Shown here: positions 26,991 through 36,733 of the stretch, one piece after another
How positions within the stretch are numbered: the first letter of the stretch is position 1
Layout of the letters: every line of letters begins with the position of its first letter
Origin: Micavibrio aeruginosavorus EPB
Lineage (GTDB): Bacteria; Pseudomonadota; Alphaproteobacteria; Micavibrionales; Micavibrionaceae
NCBI RefSeq assembly: GCF_000348745.1
Contig: NC_020812.1
Span: 2,117,444 to 2,181,443 of the forward strand
Direction: 5' to 3'
Length of the DNA: 64,000 nt
Program-made: the position numbers and the translations under genes
Notes under the pieces: model-generated
What the model saw: only the letters and a program-made list of their open reading frames with translations
Told to the model about the DNA's origin: nothing
Database searches by the model: none

Positions 26991-27812
26991 TTATGAGCGC
27001 CAGTTCACCTTGATCCCGCCCGGCGGGCTGCCGAAGCTTTTCGAGGCGTTCCCGCCACGTTTAACCATTTCCGCAAACTCCATGCGACTGCCATCCGGCA
27101 GGTCCCAGCCCGAGCTGCCCTTGGCCAGGCAATATTCACCATCGGCCACGGCGAAAATGCCCGTGCCAACCATGGCCACCTGTTCCCGGCCATTGATTTC
27201 CACGGTGACTTTTTCACCGTGATGGGCATCCAGATCCTTTGGATCGATCGAGCATTTCAAATTGCCGTAGCCATCGGTGTACACAACCGCATTTTTCGGC
27301 AGCGCGTCCGGCACCGTATGCGTCACATCATCACCCAGCAGGCTTTCATCCCCGCGCGCAATCGCGCCCACGGCCACCGGGAAATTATCGCGGGACCGGA
27401 ATTGCGACCCCGCCGCCGAAACCTTGATCAGGCGAATGGAATCGGTAAACGGTTTGATCAGGGCCAGGGAATAGCCGCTGTTCACCGCAACGATCCGCAC
27501 GCCGTTTTTCAATTTGGCGTAGACCAGCCCTTCGCCTTCGTTATCGACGCGGGCTTGGGCCTTGTCCTTGCGCGGGGCCGTGTTGACGTAGAAAATATGG
27601 CGGTCGCCCAGCGGCGAATTCACCGCCAGCTGCGCCAGCATAAAACCCGTGGCAATCGTGTCGAAGACGGGGACCGATGACAGGCGCACGCTGAAATGCG
27701 CATCCGGAATATCCATCAATTGCGCATCCAAACGGTCGGAGACCTCGGCAAAGGCCATATCACCCAATTGACCGTAGTCACCAATGACCCGTACGAAATA
27801 TTGCTTTGTCAT
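26991..27812 (-). CDS. SAM hydroxide adenosyltransferase-like protein (DUF62)
   Basis: 273 residues from the ATG at 27812; the reading frame is open further upstream but the conserved start is MTKQYFVRVIGDYGQLGD. The layout resembles S-adenosyl-L-methionine hydrolase/hydroxide adenosyltransferases: an N-terminal domain (DYGQ, then SSVPVFDTIATGFMLAQLAVNSPLGDRHIFYVNTAPR) and a small C-terminal beta domain (NLKCSIDPKDL...VTVEINGREQ). The usual DPGVG block is replaced by NTAPRKD, so the substrate may differ. It is the last gene of a four-gene operon, 22 bases after the deacetylase. Confidence 0.55.
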   Translation of the reverse strand: MTKQYFVRVIGDYGQLGDMAFAEVSDRLDAQLMDIPDAHFSVRLSSVPVFDTIATGFMLAQLAVNSPLGDRHIFYVNTAPRKDKAQARVDNEGEGLVYAKLKNGVRIVAVNSGYSLALIKPFTDSIRLIKVSAAGSQFRSRDNFPVAVGAIARGDESLLGDDVTHTVPDALPKNAVVYTDGYGNLKCSIDPKDLDAHHGEKVTVEINGREQVAMVGTGIFAVADGEYCLAKGSSGWDLPDGSRMEFAEMVKRGGNASKSFGSPPGGIKVNWRS

Positions 27813-27834
27813 GTTTGCACCCTTTGTTGCGTAT

Positions 27835-28626
27835 TTAGATTTCGAATTTAAATCCACGGTCCAGCATATGGTCCACCAAAGCCAGCGTGTCATCAATAAT
27901 ATCGGCCTGGTCATGCGCCAGAATGATATGCGCCGTGTCGGTGCGTTGCAGCCACGGATCGTTATCAATCTTGGCCTTCAGATCATCCAGCGTTTTATAG
28001 GGCCAATTGCCCTTGTGCCGCGGCGTGATCATCCAATCCGATGTAGAGAAGGTAAACATGGCGTCAATCGCCTGCCCCATTTCGGTATCGCGATACCACG
28101 GCAGGGAAACATTGTTAAAGGCGGGTTTGGTAAAGCCGTTCGACTTCAACCATAATTGCAATTGCGCCTTTTTCCCCTTGGCTTCTTCACTCGGCGGGTC
28201 CATGGACACGTTCAGGCCATCAGCAAAAAGCTTGATCAAAATATCCCGGTGTTCGTCGGGAACCTTTTGAAAATCGACAACCCATCCACCCGTACCGCGA
28301 TCCATGTGCGGAAAGCGGAAATAGCGCGGCCATGTATCCATACCCGCATCGGCCCAGCATTGGTCCAGCAATTTTTGCGTGGCCGTGATTTCGGCCGTGA
28401 TGTCTTCAAACGAAATCTGGCTGGACCGGCGGTGGTTATAGGCGTGATTGGCCGCCACAAATCCCTTTTTAATCGCCCGCGTAACCGACGCCGGGTTCTT
28501 TTCCAGCAAGTCGCCGCGGCAGAAAAAGATTGCCGGCACGCCCGATGCCTCCAGCGCATCCACCATGTCATCCATACGGGATGACGGGGAATCATCAATC
28601 GTCAGATACGCAATACGCTCGGTCAT
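27835..28626 (-). CDS. Polysaccharide deacetylase family protein (CE4/NodB)
   Basis: 263 residues. NodB motifs are visible: motif 1 LTIDDSP, motif 2 NHAYNHRR (metal His pair), motif 3 RFPHMDRG, and a late HIILAHDQ. No signal peptide is seen, so it is probably cytoplasmic or its substrate is internal. The start abuts the glucokinase stop (28627/28626), so translation is coupled. It may deacetylate an N-acetylated sugar handled by the neighbouring kinase; that is context inference. Confidence 0.82.
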   Translation of the reverse strand: MTERIAYLTIDDSPSSRMDDMVDALEASGVPAIFFCRGDLLEKNPASVTRAIKKGFVAANHAYNHRRSSQISFEDITAEITATQKLLDQCWADAGMDTWPRYFRFPHMDRGTGGWVVDFQKVPDEHRDILIKLFADGLNVSMDPPSEEAKGKKAQLQLWLKSNGFTKPAFNNVSLPWYRDTEMGQAIDAMFTFSTSDWMITPRHKGNWPYKTLDDLKAKIDNDPWLQRTDTAHIILAHDQADIIDDTLALVDHMLDRGFKFEI

Positions 28627-29601
28627 TTATCCATTCTTTCTGTGATTGCGATCCATCGCAATCAACCCACGCAGGGCGATATACGGATCATTCACGATAA
28701 ACACGGGTGTTTTGTCCAGGTCGGCCTTCACCGACGGCGCGGGCTTCAGGGTCATAAAGTCCAAAACGCGCGCATGATCAAACAAACCCTTTTCATACAA
28801 ACGGGCCGTCAGGCCACCATCCAGATATAATCCGCCATACGCCTCCAGCGTAATGGCAACATTGTGCATGAACATCCCCAAAAATTCATGGAACAGACGC
28901 AACGTTTCAACCACCGCCGGATTATCCGCGTAATCCAGTATATTGGCGGCATTGTCCAGCGGCAGCGGATCATCGCCATTCATCTGGCACACGGCGCGGT
29001 ACAGGGTGGGCAAACCACGGCCACTGACCACATCCTCAACAATAACCATGCGGTCATGGCCATTCAACCGCCCGACCAGTTCACAAATCAAATGGTGTTC
29101 ATCGGTCAAACATGCGGCCATCATATGGCCACCATGCGTCCCTTGCACCCGCCAGCGCCCATGATCCAGCGGCAGCGCATAGGCCAGCCCCAACCCCGTT
29201 CCCGGCCCCAGAATGGCGCGCGGATAATGATGGTCGGATTGCGCCCCACGAACGACATGCAACGCATGATCGGGCACACAGGTCATCCCCCAGGCGGACG
29301 CCGCGAAATCATTGATGACACCGTCCAGCACCATGCCACGTTTACGCAGGGCCGCGGGGTCAATCGCCCACCCCTCATTGTTGAAGAACCGGTAAACCCC
29401 ATCCCCCGTATCATTTGCAGCGGCAGCAACAGCGACAGAATCCGGATCATGGATATCCGTTTCCGTACAATAAAATTCAACCGCATCATGCAAATCGGAA
29501 AAATTGGATACCGCATAACGACGCGGATCAACCGGGTCACGCCCACCGTTATCCTGAGCCAAGCGAATATGCGTCCCGCCAATGTCACAAATCACGCGCA
29601 T
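28627..29601 (-). CDS. glk: Glucokinase
   Basis: 324 residues of the bacterial glucokinase (Glk) family, phosphorylating glucose at C6 with ATP. It has the phosphate-1 motif CDIGGTHIRLA, the catalytic-base region VINDFAASAWG, LGPGTGLG, the GTHGGH segment, EDVVSGRGL, and phosphate-2 LDGGLTARL. Its ATG follows the CDF stop directly and its stop touches the deacetylase ATG, making a tightly coupled operon. Confidence 0.9.
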   Translation of the reverse strand: MRVICDIGGTHIRLAQDNGGRDPVDPRRYAVSNFSDLHDAVEFYCTETDIHDPDSVAVAAAANDTGDGVYRFFNNEGWAIDPAALRKRGMVLDGVINDFAASAWGMTCVPDHALHVVRGAQSDHHYPRAILGPGTGLGLAYALPLDHGRWRVQGTHGGHMMAACLTDEHHLICELVGRLNGHDRMVIVEDVVSGRGLPTLYRAVCQMNGDDPLPLDNAANILDYADNPAVVETLRLFHEFLGMFMHNVAITLEAYGGLYLDGGLTARLYEKGLFDHARVLDFMTLKPAPSVKADLDKTPVFIVNDPYIALRGLIAMDRNHRKNG

Positions 29602-30522
29602 TTAATGGTGTACCCCCGGAACGGAATGGCGGCTGTCATCAATATCGCCGAGTGGGTCCATATGGATCATAACCTCCGCATTCGGAAATTCACGGACCAA
29701 TGCAATTTCAATGTCGCGCGTAATGTCGTGCGCGTGCATCAATTTCATATCCGGGTCCAATTCGACATCGAAATAAATGTAAATCTGCATACCCGATGCG
29801 CGGGTGCGCAAATCATGGATACCGTGGATGCGCGGTTCGGCGCGGATGATTGCCTCAATCCGCGCGCGTGTTTCGCGCGGCAATTCGCGGTCCAGCAACA
29901 TATCAATACCCTGCCGCCCGATCCCCCAGGCCAGCCAGCCCAGCCACCCGGCCACACCGAGGGCAAAAACCGGGTCAATCCACCACGGCCCGCCCATCGA
30001 TTGCACGGCCAGCGCCGCAATCACCCCGCCATTCACCACAATGTCGGATGAATAATGCGCCCGGTCCGCCTGCACCGCCAGCGACGGGGCGGCCCGCAAA
30101 ATATGGTTTTGAACCATCACCAGCCCAATGGAGAGTACAATCGCAATCGCCATAACGATAATGGCCACGCCATGGGCCTGAATATCCTGCGGCTCGGCCA
30201 GGCGGCGCACCGATTCCAGCGCCAGAAACACCCCGGCCCCGGTAATAAACGCGGCCTGAATCAACGCGGCCAGCCCCTCGACCTTGCCATGACCATGGCG
30301 GTGGTTCTTGTCGGCAGGCAACAGGGAAATATGAATGGCCAGCGCATTCATCGCCGACACAACCGCATCGGACAAAGAATCGATCAACGAGGCCAGGATA
30401 CTGACCGATCCGGTCATTAACAGTGCAATTGTTTTGATAATGATCAGCACACTGACCGTCACGATCGAGGCGATCGCGGCGTGCATGGCGCGTTTAGGTT
30501 GGTAAATCGACGTTTCGGTCAT
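29602..30522 (-). CDS. Cation diffusion facilitator family metal efflux protein
   Basis: 306 residues from the ATG at 30522; an upstream in-frame extension reaches into the hairpin at 30571 and is unlikely. Six membrane helices are visible. CDF metal residues appear in SLIDSLSDA (helix 2) and in the HRHGHGKVEGLAAL segment. The C-terminal cytoplasmic domain has RASGMQIYIYFDVELDPDMKLMHAHDI. It likely exports Zn2+, Fe2+ or similar by proton antiport. It is first gene of the operon with glk, a deacetylase and a DUF62-like gene. Confidence 0.88.
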   Translation of the reverse strand: MTETSIYQPKRAMHAAIASIVTVSVLIIIKTIALLMTGSVSILASLIDSLSDAVVSAMNALAIHISLLPADKNHRHGHGKVEGLAALIQAAFITGAGVFLALESVRRLAEPQDIQAHGVAIIVMAIAIVLSIGLVMVQNHILRAAPSLAVQADRAHYSSDIVVNGGVIAALAVQSMGGPWWIDPVFALGVAGWLGWLAWGIGRQGIDMLLDRELPRETRARIEAIIRAEPRIHGIHDLRTRASGMQIYIYFDVELDPDMKLMHAHDITRDIEIALVREFPNAEVMIHMDPLGDIDDSRHSVPGVHH

Positions 30523-30570
30523 GACCCGTGCAGGATGCCATGATTTGCGCCCCTGTTCCAGACGGGCACG

Positions 30571-30600
30571 AAAAAAGGGGCGGATTGTACCCGCCCCTTT
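30571..30600 (-). terminator. Terminator after the first RND pump
   Basis: A 10-bp stem AAAGGGGCGG / CCGCCCCTTT with a 7-base loop. On the minus strand it ends in TTTTTT, 18 bases after the RND permease stop. Confidence 0.87.
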
Positions 30601-30618
30601 CGTCAAATTCTTATGGGA

Positions 30619-33600
30619 TTATTCCGCGTCAACCGCCGCCAATTGCTGGGCCCGAACGGATTTGGACGCCGCGCGGTGATCTTTTGCCAGAATCGTGTAC
30701 ACGGACGGCAACACGAACAAGGTGAACAGCGTCCCGATCAACATCCCGGCCACAATCACCACGCCGATGGAGAAGCGGCTGGCCGCCCCGGCCCCATCGG
30801 CCAGAACCAGCGGGATCAGACCCACAACCATGGCCGCCGTCGTCATCAAAATCGGACGCAGACGAACACGGGCGGCTTCCTCAATCGCGGCGCGGCGGTC
30901 CAGATCATGTTCCACCTGGGCCTTGTTCGCGAATTCGACCATCAAAATACCGTGCTTGGAAATCAACCCGACAAGGGTAATCAAACCAATCTGGGTATAG
31001 ATGTTCATGGTCGCAACGCCAAAGAACAATGGCAACAACGCCCCGGACATCGCCAACGGCACCGTCATCATAATAACCAGCGGGTCACGGAACGATTCAA
31101 ACTGCGCCGCCAGCACCAAGAAAATGGCGATGATGGCAAATCCGAACGTGATGTAAAGCTGGCTGCCTTCGTTCACGAACTGACGGGAATCGCTCATCCA
31201 GTCATAGCTGAACCCCTTGGGCAGAATTTCGTCCGCCTTTTGTTGCAGGAACGCGACAATATCGCCCATCGCCACACCCGGCATCGGAATGGCCGAGAAG
31301 GTGGCGGAGTTCAACTGGTTAAACTGGACCAGCTTGTCCGGCGAGGATTTCATGCTGACACTGGCGACCGTCGACAGGGGCACCATATCGCCATTGCCCG
31401 CCCGGACGTAATATTGCGTCAACGATTCCGGCGTAATCCGGTCGGCACGCGGCACCTGCGGAATAACGTCATAGGAACGCCCATCAAGGTTAAAGCGGTT
31501 CACATAGTTTTCACCCAGCATCAGCGCGAATGTATCACCGATATCACGCATGGTGATGCCCAGCTGGTTCGCCTTGTTCCGGTCAATCGTGATTTCCACG
31601 ACCGGGGTGTTAAAGTTCAAGTCGGAGTCGGTCATCATGAACATGCCGCTTTCGGCTGCGGCCTTCTTCAGATCCTCCATCACGCGATAAACGGTTTCAT
31701 ACCCTTCGGTCGAGCGGATAACCATTTGCACCGGCATACCGCCCGTGGACCCCGGCAGAGCCGGCAGAGAGAACGTGAACACCAGCTCACCGTCAATCGC
31801 ACCCACCTGCTGTTGGATATCCTGTTGAATTTGCGATGCGGACCGATCCCGTTCAGACCAGTCTTTCAACAACATGCCACCAAAGCCGTTGCTGGGCCCG
31901 TCGGTCCCGACAAGAACGAAAGTCGAGCTCACTTCCGGAACGGCGCGGAAAATCTTTTCCACTTCACGGCCGAACGCCATGGAATAATCAAGGTTGGCAT
32001 ATTGCGGCGCCTTGGTCGCGGTCAGCACAATACCCTGGTCTTCTTCCGGGGCCAGCTCGCTGCGCGCGCCACCGAACAACAGGCCCAACGACAGCAAAAT
32101 GCAGAAGCCAAAGAACAACGTCACCGGACGGAATTCCAATGTCCCGTGCAAACGGCGGGCATAAAAACGCTCCAGCTTGCTGAACGTTGCATCCACCTTG
32201 CGCGCGAACCATGTTTCGTTCATGCCGTGTTTCAGCAAAACCGAACACATCATCGGCGACAGCGTCAACGCGACGATACCGGAAATAATAACGGCCCCGG
32301 CCAGTGTAAAGGCGAATTCCTTAAACAACGACCCCGTGACGCCGCCCATAAAACCAATCGGGGCATACACCGCCGCCAGCGTAATGGTCATGGCGATAAT
32401 CGGGCCCACGATTTCACGCGCACCCTGAATGGCCGCCTGAACCGGGGTTTTGCCTTCTTCAATATGACGGAACACGTTTTCCACGACAACAATCGCGTCA
32501 TCCACCACCAGACCAATGGCCATCACCATCGCCAGAAGCGTCAGCAGGTTAATCGAGAAGCCCAGCGACAACATCAAAAACGCCGCACCGATCAACGACA
32601 GCGGAATGGTCACAATCGGGATAATAACCGAGCGGAACGTGCCCAAGAACAGGAAGATCACAACCATAACAATCGCCATGGCTTCGATCAGAGTCTTTTG
32701 CACTTCATGAATGGCGGCGTTAATGAAGATGGTCACGTCAAACGGAACAGCCACCTCCATCGACGGCGGCATGGTTTTCTCCAATTCCGGCAACATCGCA
32801 CGCACTTCCTTGACGATGTTCAGCGGGTTACCGGTCGGGGTCGCGTTCACACCGATATAGACGGCGCGTTTGCTGTCCATCAACGCGGCCTGGTCATAGT
32901 TTTGCGAGCCCATTTCAATGGTGCCAATATCACGCATCCGCACGATCGACCCATCGACGGTCTTCACAACCATATTGCGGAATTCTTCAACATCAACCAG
33001 GTCGGTGTTGGTTTCGATGTTGGTGATGATATAGCTGCCCTTCATCTGACCGGGCGCGGATTGATAGTTGTTGGCCTGAATCGCCTGCGCCACGTCCGAT
33101 GCGGTGATGTTACGCGCCGCCATTTTCTGCGGGTCCATCCAGATCCGCATGGCCAGCGTCTGTCCGCCGATCACGTCGGCGGATGCAACACCTTCAACCG
33201 TCGCCAGCATCGGCTGGATCACACGAATCAGGTAATCGGTAATGGCCGATGTCGGCAATTCGTCGCTGGCAAAGCCCATATACATGATGGCCGATACATC
33301 GCCAGTGGACTTCAAAATGATCGGATCGTTCGATTCCTGCGGAATCAGATATTTCACCTGGTTCAGCTTGGCCTGAATATCGACCATCGCCTTGTCCGAA
33401 TCCGAATTCAGACGCAAGTGTGCCGCCACCGACGACCGCCCTTGGGACGAGCTGGACACCAGATATTCAACCCCTTCGGCCGTTGCAATCGCCTGCGCGA
33501 TTGGCGTGGTCACGAAACCCTGCATCAATTCCGGTGACGCGCCGGGATAACTGGTCGTCACGGTAATAACGGCCTGTTCAATTTCCGGATATTGGCGAAT

Positions 33601-33699
33601 GGGCAAATCAAAAGCCGCACGCAGACCGACAAGCAGGATCAGGATGCTGACCACAACGGCCAGAACCGGGCGTTTGATAAAAATATCGGTGAAAACCAT
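30619..33699 (-). CDS. RND efflux permease (HAE1/AcrB type)
   Basis: 1026 residues from the ATG at 33699, with GGAAAG upstream; a start at 33741 is less likely. Twelve membrane helices with two large periplasmic loops after TM1 and TM7. TM4 carries the proton-relay aspartates in [14 protein letters not shown], and FIKRPVLAVVVSILILLVG opens the protein. It should pump drugs or other amphiphiles with the membrane-fusion protein encoded 72 bases upstream. No outer-membrane channel is adjacent; the OprM-like protein at 58001 could serve both pumps. Confidence 0.93.
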   Translation of the reverse strand: MVFTDIFIKRPVLAVVVSILILLVGLRAAFDLPIRQYPEIEQAVITVTTSYPGASPELMQGFVTTPIAQAIATAEGVEYLVSSSSQGRSSVAAHLRLNSDSDKAMVDIQAKLNQVKYLIPQESNDPIILKSTGDVSAIMYMGFASDELPTSAITDYLIRVIQPMLATVEGVASADVIGGQTLAMRIWMDPQKMAARNITASDVAQAIQANNYQSAPGQMKGSYIITNIETNTDLVDVEEFRNMVVKTVDGSIVRMRDIGTIEMGSQNYDQAALMDSKRAVYIGVNATPTGNPLNIVKEVRAMLPELEKTMPPSMEVAVPFDVTIFINAAIHEVQKTLIEAMAIVMVVIFLFLGTFRSVIIPIVTIPLSLIGAAFLMLSLGFSINLLTLLAMVMAIGLVVDDAIVVVENVFRHIEEGKTPVQAAIQGAREIVGPIIAMTITLAAVYAPIGFMGGVTGSLFKEFAFTLAGAVIISGIVALTLSPMMCSVLLKHGMNETWFARKVDATFSKLERFYARRLHGTLEFRPVTLFFGFCILLSLGLLFGGARSELAPEEDQGIVLTATKAPQYANLDYSMAFGREVEKIFRAVPEVSSTFVLVGTDGPSNGFGGMLLKDWSERDRSASQIQQDIQQQVGAIDGELVFTFSLPALPGSTGGMPVQMVIRSTEGYETVYRVMEDLKKAAAESGMFMMTDSDLNFNTPVVEITIDRNKANQLGITMRDIGDTFALMLGENYVNRFNLDGRSYDVIPQVPRADRITPESLTQYYVRAGNGDMVPLSTVASVSMKSSPDKLVQFNQLNSATFSAIPMPGVAMGDIVAFLQQKADEILPKGFSYDWMSDSRQFVNEGSQLYITFGFAIIAIFLVLAAQFESFRDPLVIMMTVPLAMSGALLPLFFGVATMNIYTQIGLITLVGLISKHGILMVEFANKAQVEHDLDRRAAIEEAARVRLRPILMTTAAMVVGLIPLVLADGAGAASRFSIGVVIVAGMLIGTLFTLFVLPSVYTILAKDHRAASKSVRAQQLAAVDAE

Positions 33700-33771
33700 G
33701 GTCTTTCCCGTTTCTTTGAAATCTGGAAGAGGGTTACGCACCCGCGCCCTATCCGGCGCGGGCTGGATTGA

Positions 33772-34908
33772 TTATTCCTTGCGATCGCTGTTTTCGTTGG
33801 CCTTGGTCGTTTCGGCCAGCGTGTCCTTGGTCGCGATGGTCACGGCACCGCCGGAGGTCAGCTTCAACTGCCCACCTGTCACGACACGGTCGCCTTCGCT
33901 CACGCCTTCAAGCACGACCACCTCGCCCTTGTAACGGGTGCCGGTTTTGACGTATTTGCGTGTGGCGGTCAGGATCGGTTCGCCGGATTCATTCTTGCTC
34001 TCGGTCACGATATAGACGGAGTCACCATAGATGGTGAAGTCGATCGCCGTTTCCGGCAGGATCACTTGATCCGCGCCATCGGGCAACAGCACCGTTGCGC
34101 GGGCGAACATACCCGGCTTCAACTTGCCCTCTTCATTGCCCAAAATGGCCTGCACCTTCACGGTACGGGTTTCATCGCCAACCTGCGGTTCAATCGCGTT
34201 GATTTTCGCAATGAACACATCCGCCGGATACGCATCAACGCGCAATTCCACCGCCTGTCCAACGGCAATATCGGCCAGCGTCTGTTCCGGCAGCGTAAAG
34301 TTCACGAACAATTCGGACAGGTCCGTCAGCGTCACAATCGCATCACCGGGGTTCAGATATTGACCCAAATTGACCTGACGTATCCCCAGCACACCATCGA
34401 ATGGCGCGCGAATCTGTTTCTGGCGGATCACGGCCTCGGTCCGGGCGATACCGCCTTCGGCTTCGTTCAACTCGGCACGGTCGCGGTCAACGGTCGACCG
34501 GGTGGACGCCACGTCGACCAGTTTGCTGGACCGGGTCAAATTTTGCTGGGCCAATTTTGCCTGGGCCTGGAAGCGGGTCAGATCGCCCTTGTCCGGTTCA
34601 TCATTCAGTTGCACCAGCAAATCACCCGCCGCCACCAGCACGCCGGCCTCGAATGTAATGTTGGTCACGCGACCACCCACTTCCGGGGATACGGTGACCT
34701 GACGCACGGCTTCCAATGTGCCGATGCCATCCAGGGTCCGGGTGACGGGTTTTTTATCCGCCGTAACCACCACGACCGGGGCCGGGGGTTGTTGCGACAT
34801 CATGGCCAGAAACTGGCCCATCATCTTCTTCTTGAACATGTCGAACCCGACCAGTCCCCCGAACAGGATACCGACCAAAATCAGGACGATGATGAAACGC
34901 TTTGCCAT
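33772..34908 (-). CDS. RND membrane-fusion (periplasmic adaptor) protein
   Basis: 378 residues. An uncleaved N-terminal hydrophobic anchor (4-22) is followed by the lipoyl/hairpin/barrel organisation of MFPs: VSPEVGGRVTNITFEAGVLVAAGDLLVQLND, a coiled hairpin (about 105-165), then IRAPFDGVLGIRQVNLGQYLNPGD and a beta-barrel. It bridges the RND permease to an outer-membrane channel. It starts the two-gene operon. The 207 bases upstream (34909-35115) hold its promoter and no gene; I could not place the promoter with confidence. Confidence 0.92.
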   Translation of the reverse strand: MAKRFIIVLILVGILFGGLVGFDMFKKKMMGQFLAMMSQQPPAPVVVVTADKKPVTRTLDGIGTLEAVRQVTVSPEVGGRVTNITFEAGVLVAAGDLLVQLNDEPDKGDLTRFQAQAKLAQQNLTRSSKLVDVASTRSTVDRDRAELNEAEGGIARTEAVIRQKQIRAPFDGVLGIRQVNLGQYLNPGDAIVTLTDLSELFVNFTLPEQTLADIAVGQAVELRVDAYPADVFIAKINAIEPQVGDETRTVKVQAILGNEEGKLKPGMFARATVLLPDGADQVILPETAIDFTIYGDSVYIVTESKNESGEPILTATRKYVKTGTRYKGEVVVLEGVSEGDRVVTGGQLKLTSGGAVTIATKDTLAETTKANENSDRKE

Positions 34909-35115
34909 GATAATACCCTTTGCCTTTGTATACGCGAGCGCACGTGTGGTTCACGCCCACCTTGTATATAAACTGTGTGGTTTAGTCTACTTGATTCGCC
35001 AGACGCGCACCAGATCCGGACTGACCGCCGGTCAAAATGCTGAAATTCCTATGCAATATTCTTGCCAAGGCGAAAAGCCACCACGGCACTGAGATATGAC
35101 AAATATTAAACTTGT

Positions 35116-36324
35116 CTATCCCTGCCCGGATTCCGTCCCCGCAACCCCGGTTTTCAAGACTCGCAGGGTCCGCGCAATCAGGTCATCGGGCATAAAGGGC
35201 TTGGCGACATAATCCTGCGCCCCGGCTTCCATCCCGCGGTCAATATCGCGCTGGTCCTTGTGACCGCTCAGCATAATGACGGGAATGTCGGCCGTCGCCG
35301 TGTTGGACCGCACCCGTTTAAGCAGGGAGATCCCATCCACCTCTGGCATCATCACGTCCAGAATGATCAGGTCGGGCGCATTGGTCCGGATAATGTCGAA
35401 CGCATCCTTGCCATCGCCGGCCAGCACGACCTTGAAACCACGATTACGGAACTTGCTTTCCAGCAATTGCAGAATCAGCGGATCATTATCCGCAATCAAA
35501 ACCGTATAACGGCTGGCATCCAGAATTTTTTCCACGCGCGACACCAGATGATCCGGGTCGAACGGTTTGACCACATAATCAATCGCACCCGAATGCAGCG
35601 CACCGACAACATCCTGTTGCTGCGCCCGCCCGGTCAGCATGACCACAGGAACATCGACATAGGCGGGATCCTGTTTCAAACGGCGCAAAACCTCATGCCC
35701 GCTTAAACCCGGCATCATAATATCCAGAATAATCAGATCGGGCACGCCCTTCTGGCATTGCGACAAGGCGGCCTTGCCATCGCGGGCATTGATGACGTGA
35801 ATACCTCTCTGCACCAGCTTTAACGCCAGCATCTGGCTCAGGCTTTCATCGTCATCAACGATCAGGACGTTCAACACTTCCTTCACATGCCCATCCCGGG
35901 CAGCGCTCTGATCCTTGGGTATTGTCGGACCGTCGCCGCCTTTATTGACGGCGTTGCGGCATGTGCCCTGCAAAACCTTCATCAGCATTTCAAACTCGGG
36001 ATAGGATTCATCATCCATCGTGCCGTCATCGGGCATGGAACGGATCAGACGATCCAGAAAGACATCCGCCTTGCGTCCAGCATCGCTGACCGCCGAAAAT
36101 CCGAACGTCGCCCCCGACCCCGACATGCCGTGCGCCAACATCTGGGCGCGCAATAAATCATCCTTGGTCAACGGGCTCAACTGGCGTTGCGCCAGAATGT
36201 TATCAATCGCTTCCACCGATTTTTCGAGACGGCGGATATATTCGTATAAAAGCTTTTGGTACGTTTCCTCATACGAGGGACGTTTGACCATTTCAATATC
36301 GTCGGGATTATGCTGATTCGTCAT
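35116..36324 (-). CDS. Hpt domain plus two receiver domains response regulator
   Basis: 402 residues. The N-terminal helical region has an Hpt-like site AHGMSGSGATFGF (His65) on helices 20-140. Two REC domains follow (about 152-268 and 278-394), each with the acidic pocket (VDDDES, ADNDP), the phosphoacceptor in LIILDIMMPG or LIILDVMMPE, and the conserved Lys in VKPFDP or AKPFMP. There is no DNA-binding output. It would relay or buffer phosphate with the upstream hybrid kinase. It is last in the operon, 16 bases after the single-REC gene. Confidence 0.85.
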   Translation of the reverse strand: MTNQHNPDDIEMVKRPSYEETYQKLLYEYIRRLEKSVEAIDNILAQRQLSPLTKDDLLRAQMLAHGMSGSGATFGFSAVSDAGRKADVFLDRLIRSMPDDGTMDDESYPEFEMLMKVLQGTCRNAVNKGGDGPTIPKDQSAARDGHVKEVLNVLIVDDDESLSQMLALKLVQRGIHVINARDGKAALSQCQKGVPDLIILDIMMPGLSGHEVLRRLKQDPAYVDVPVVMLTGRAQQQDVVGALHSGAIDYVVKPFDPDHLVSRVEKILDASRYTVLIADNDPLILQLLESKFRNRGFKVVLAGDGKDAFDIIRTNAPDLIILDVMMPEVDGISLLKRVRSNTATADIPVIMLSGHKDQRDIDRGMEAGAQDYVAKPFMPDDLIARTLRVLKTGVAGTESGQG

Positions 36325-36340
36325 ATCTATTGATCTCTAT

Positions 36341-36733
36341 CTATTCATGAAATTTATTCCAGACATCACGCACTTGATCCGCCAGCGTCATGGGATCGAA
36401 CGGTTTGGCAATAACCCCCGCCGCGCCCAAACGCATCAAATCTGAAACTTCTTCCGGACGTATCTTGGCGGTCATAAAGGCCACCGGTATCGTCGCCAAA
36501 TCCGGATCGGCGCGCAGGGCCGCAAAGGTTTCCGGCCCATCCATATCCGGCATCATTACATCCAGCAGGATCATTTGCGGCGGGCTGGACCGCGCGGAAT
36601 CCAATCCATCGCGCCCGCAACAGCACACTGTCACAGTCATACCGCCGACCATTTCCAGGGCCATCTGGGCCACGGTGCGGATATCCTCTTCGTCATCTAT
36701 ATATAAGATATGTTGCAGAGGGGCGTTTGTCAT
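36341..36733 (-). CDS. Single-domain response regulator (REC)
   Basis: 130 residues from the ATG at 36733, which overlaps the kinase stop as ATGA and has GGATGG upstream; another ATG is at 36742. It is a CheY-like receiver: IDDEED pocket, MILLDVMMPDMDG phosphoacceptor, TAK and the lysine in AKPFDP. It has a CCC run at about 37-39 in the loop after the first strand. Coupled translation with the hybrid kinase makes it the likely cognate acceptor. Confidence 0.9.
   Translation of the reverse strand: MTNAPLQHILYIDDEEDIRTVAQMALEMVGGMTVTVCCCGRDGLDSARSSPPQMILLDVMMPDMDGPETFAALRADPDLATIPVAFMTAKIRPEEVSDLMRLGAAGVIAKPFDPMTLADQVRDVWNKFHE

Noticed and set aside
30613-33537. A very long plus-strand open frame opposite the first RND permease.
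   Set aside because: The minus-strand frame encodes a complete AcrB-type protein; the plus frame is rich in Arg, His, Gln and Asn and shows no domain, the usual shadow of GC-rich coding sequence.
34909-35115. A small gene in the gap upstream of the first efflux adaptor.
   Set aside because: No frame has a ribosome-binding site or a recognisable protein; the gap is better explained as promoter.
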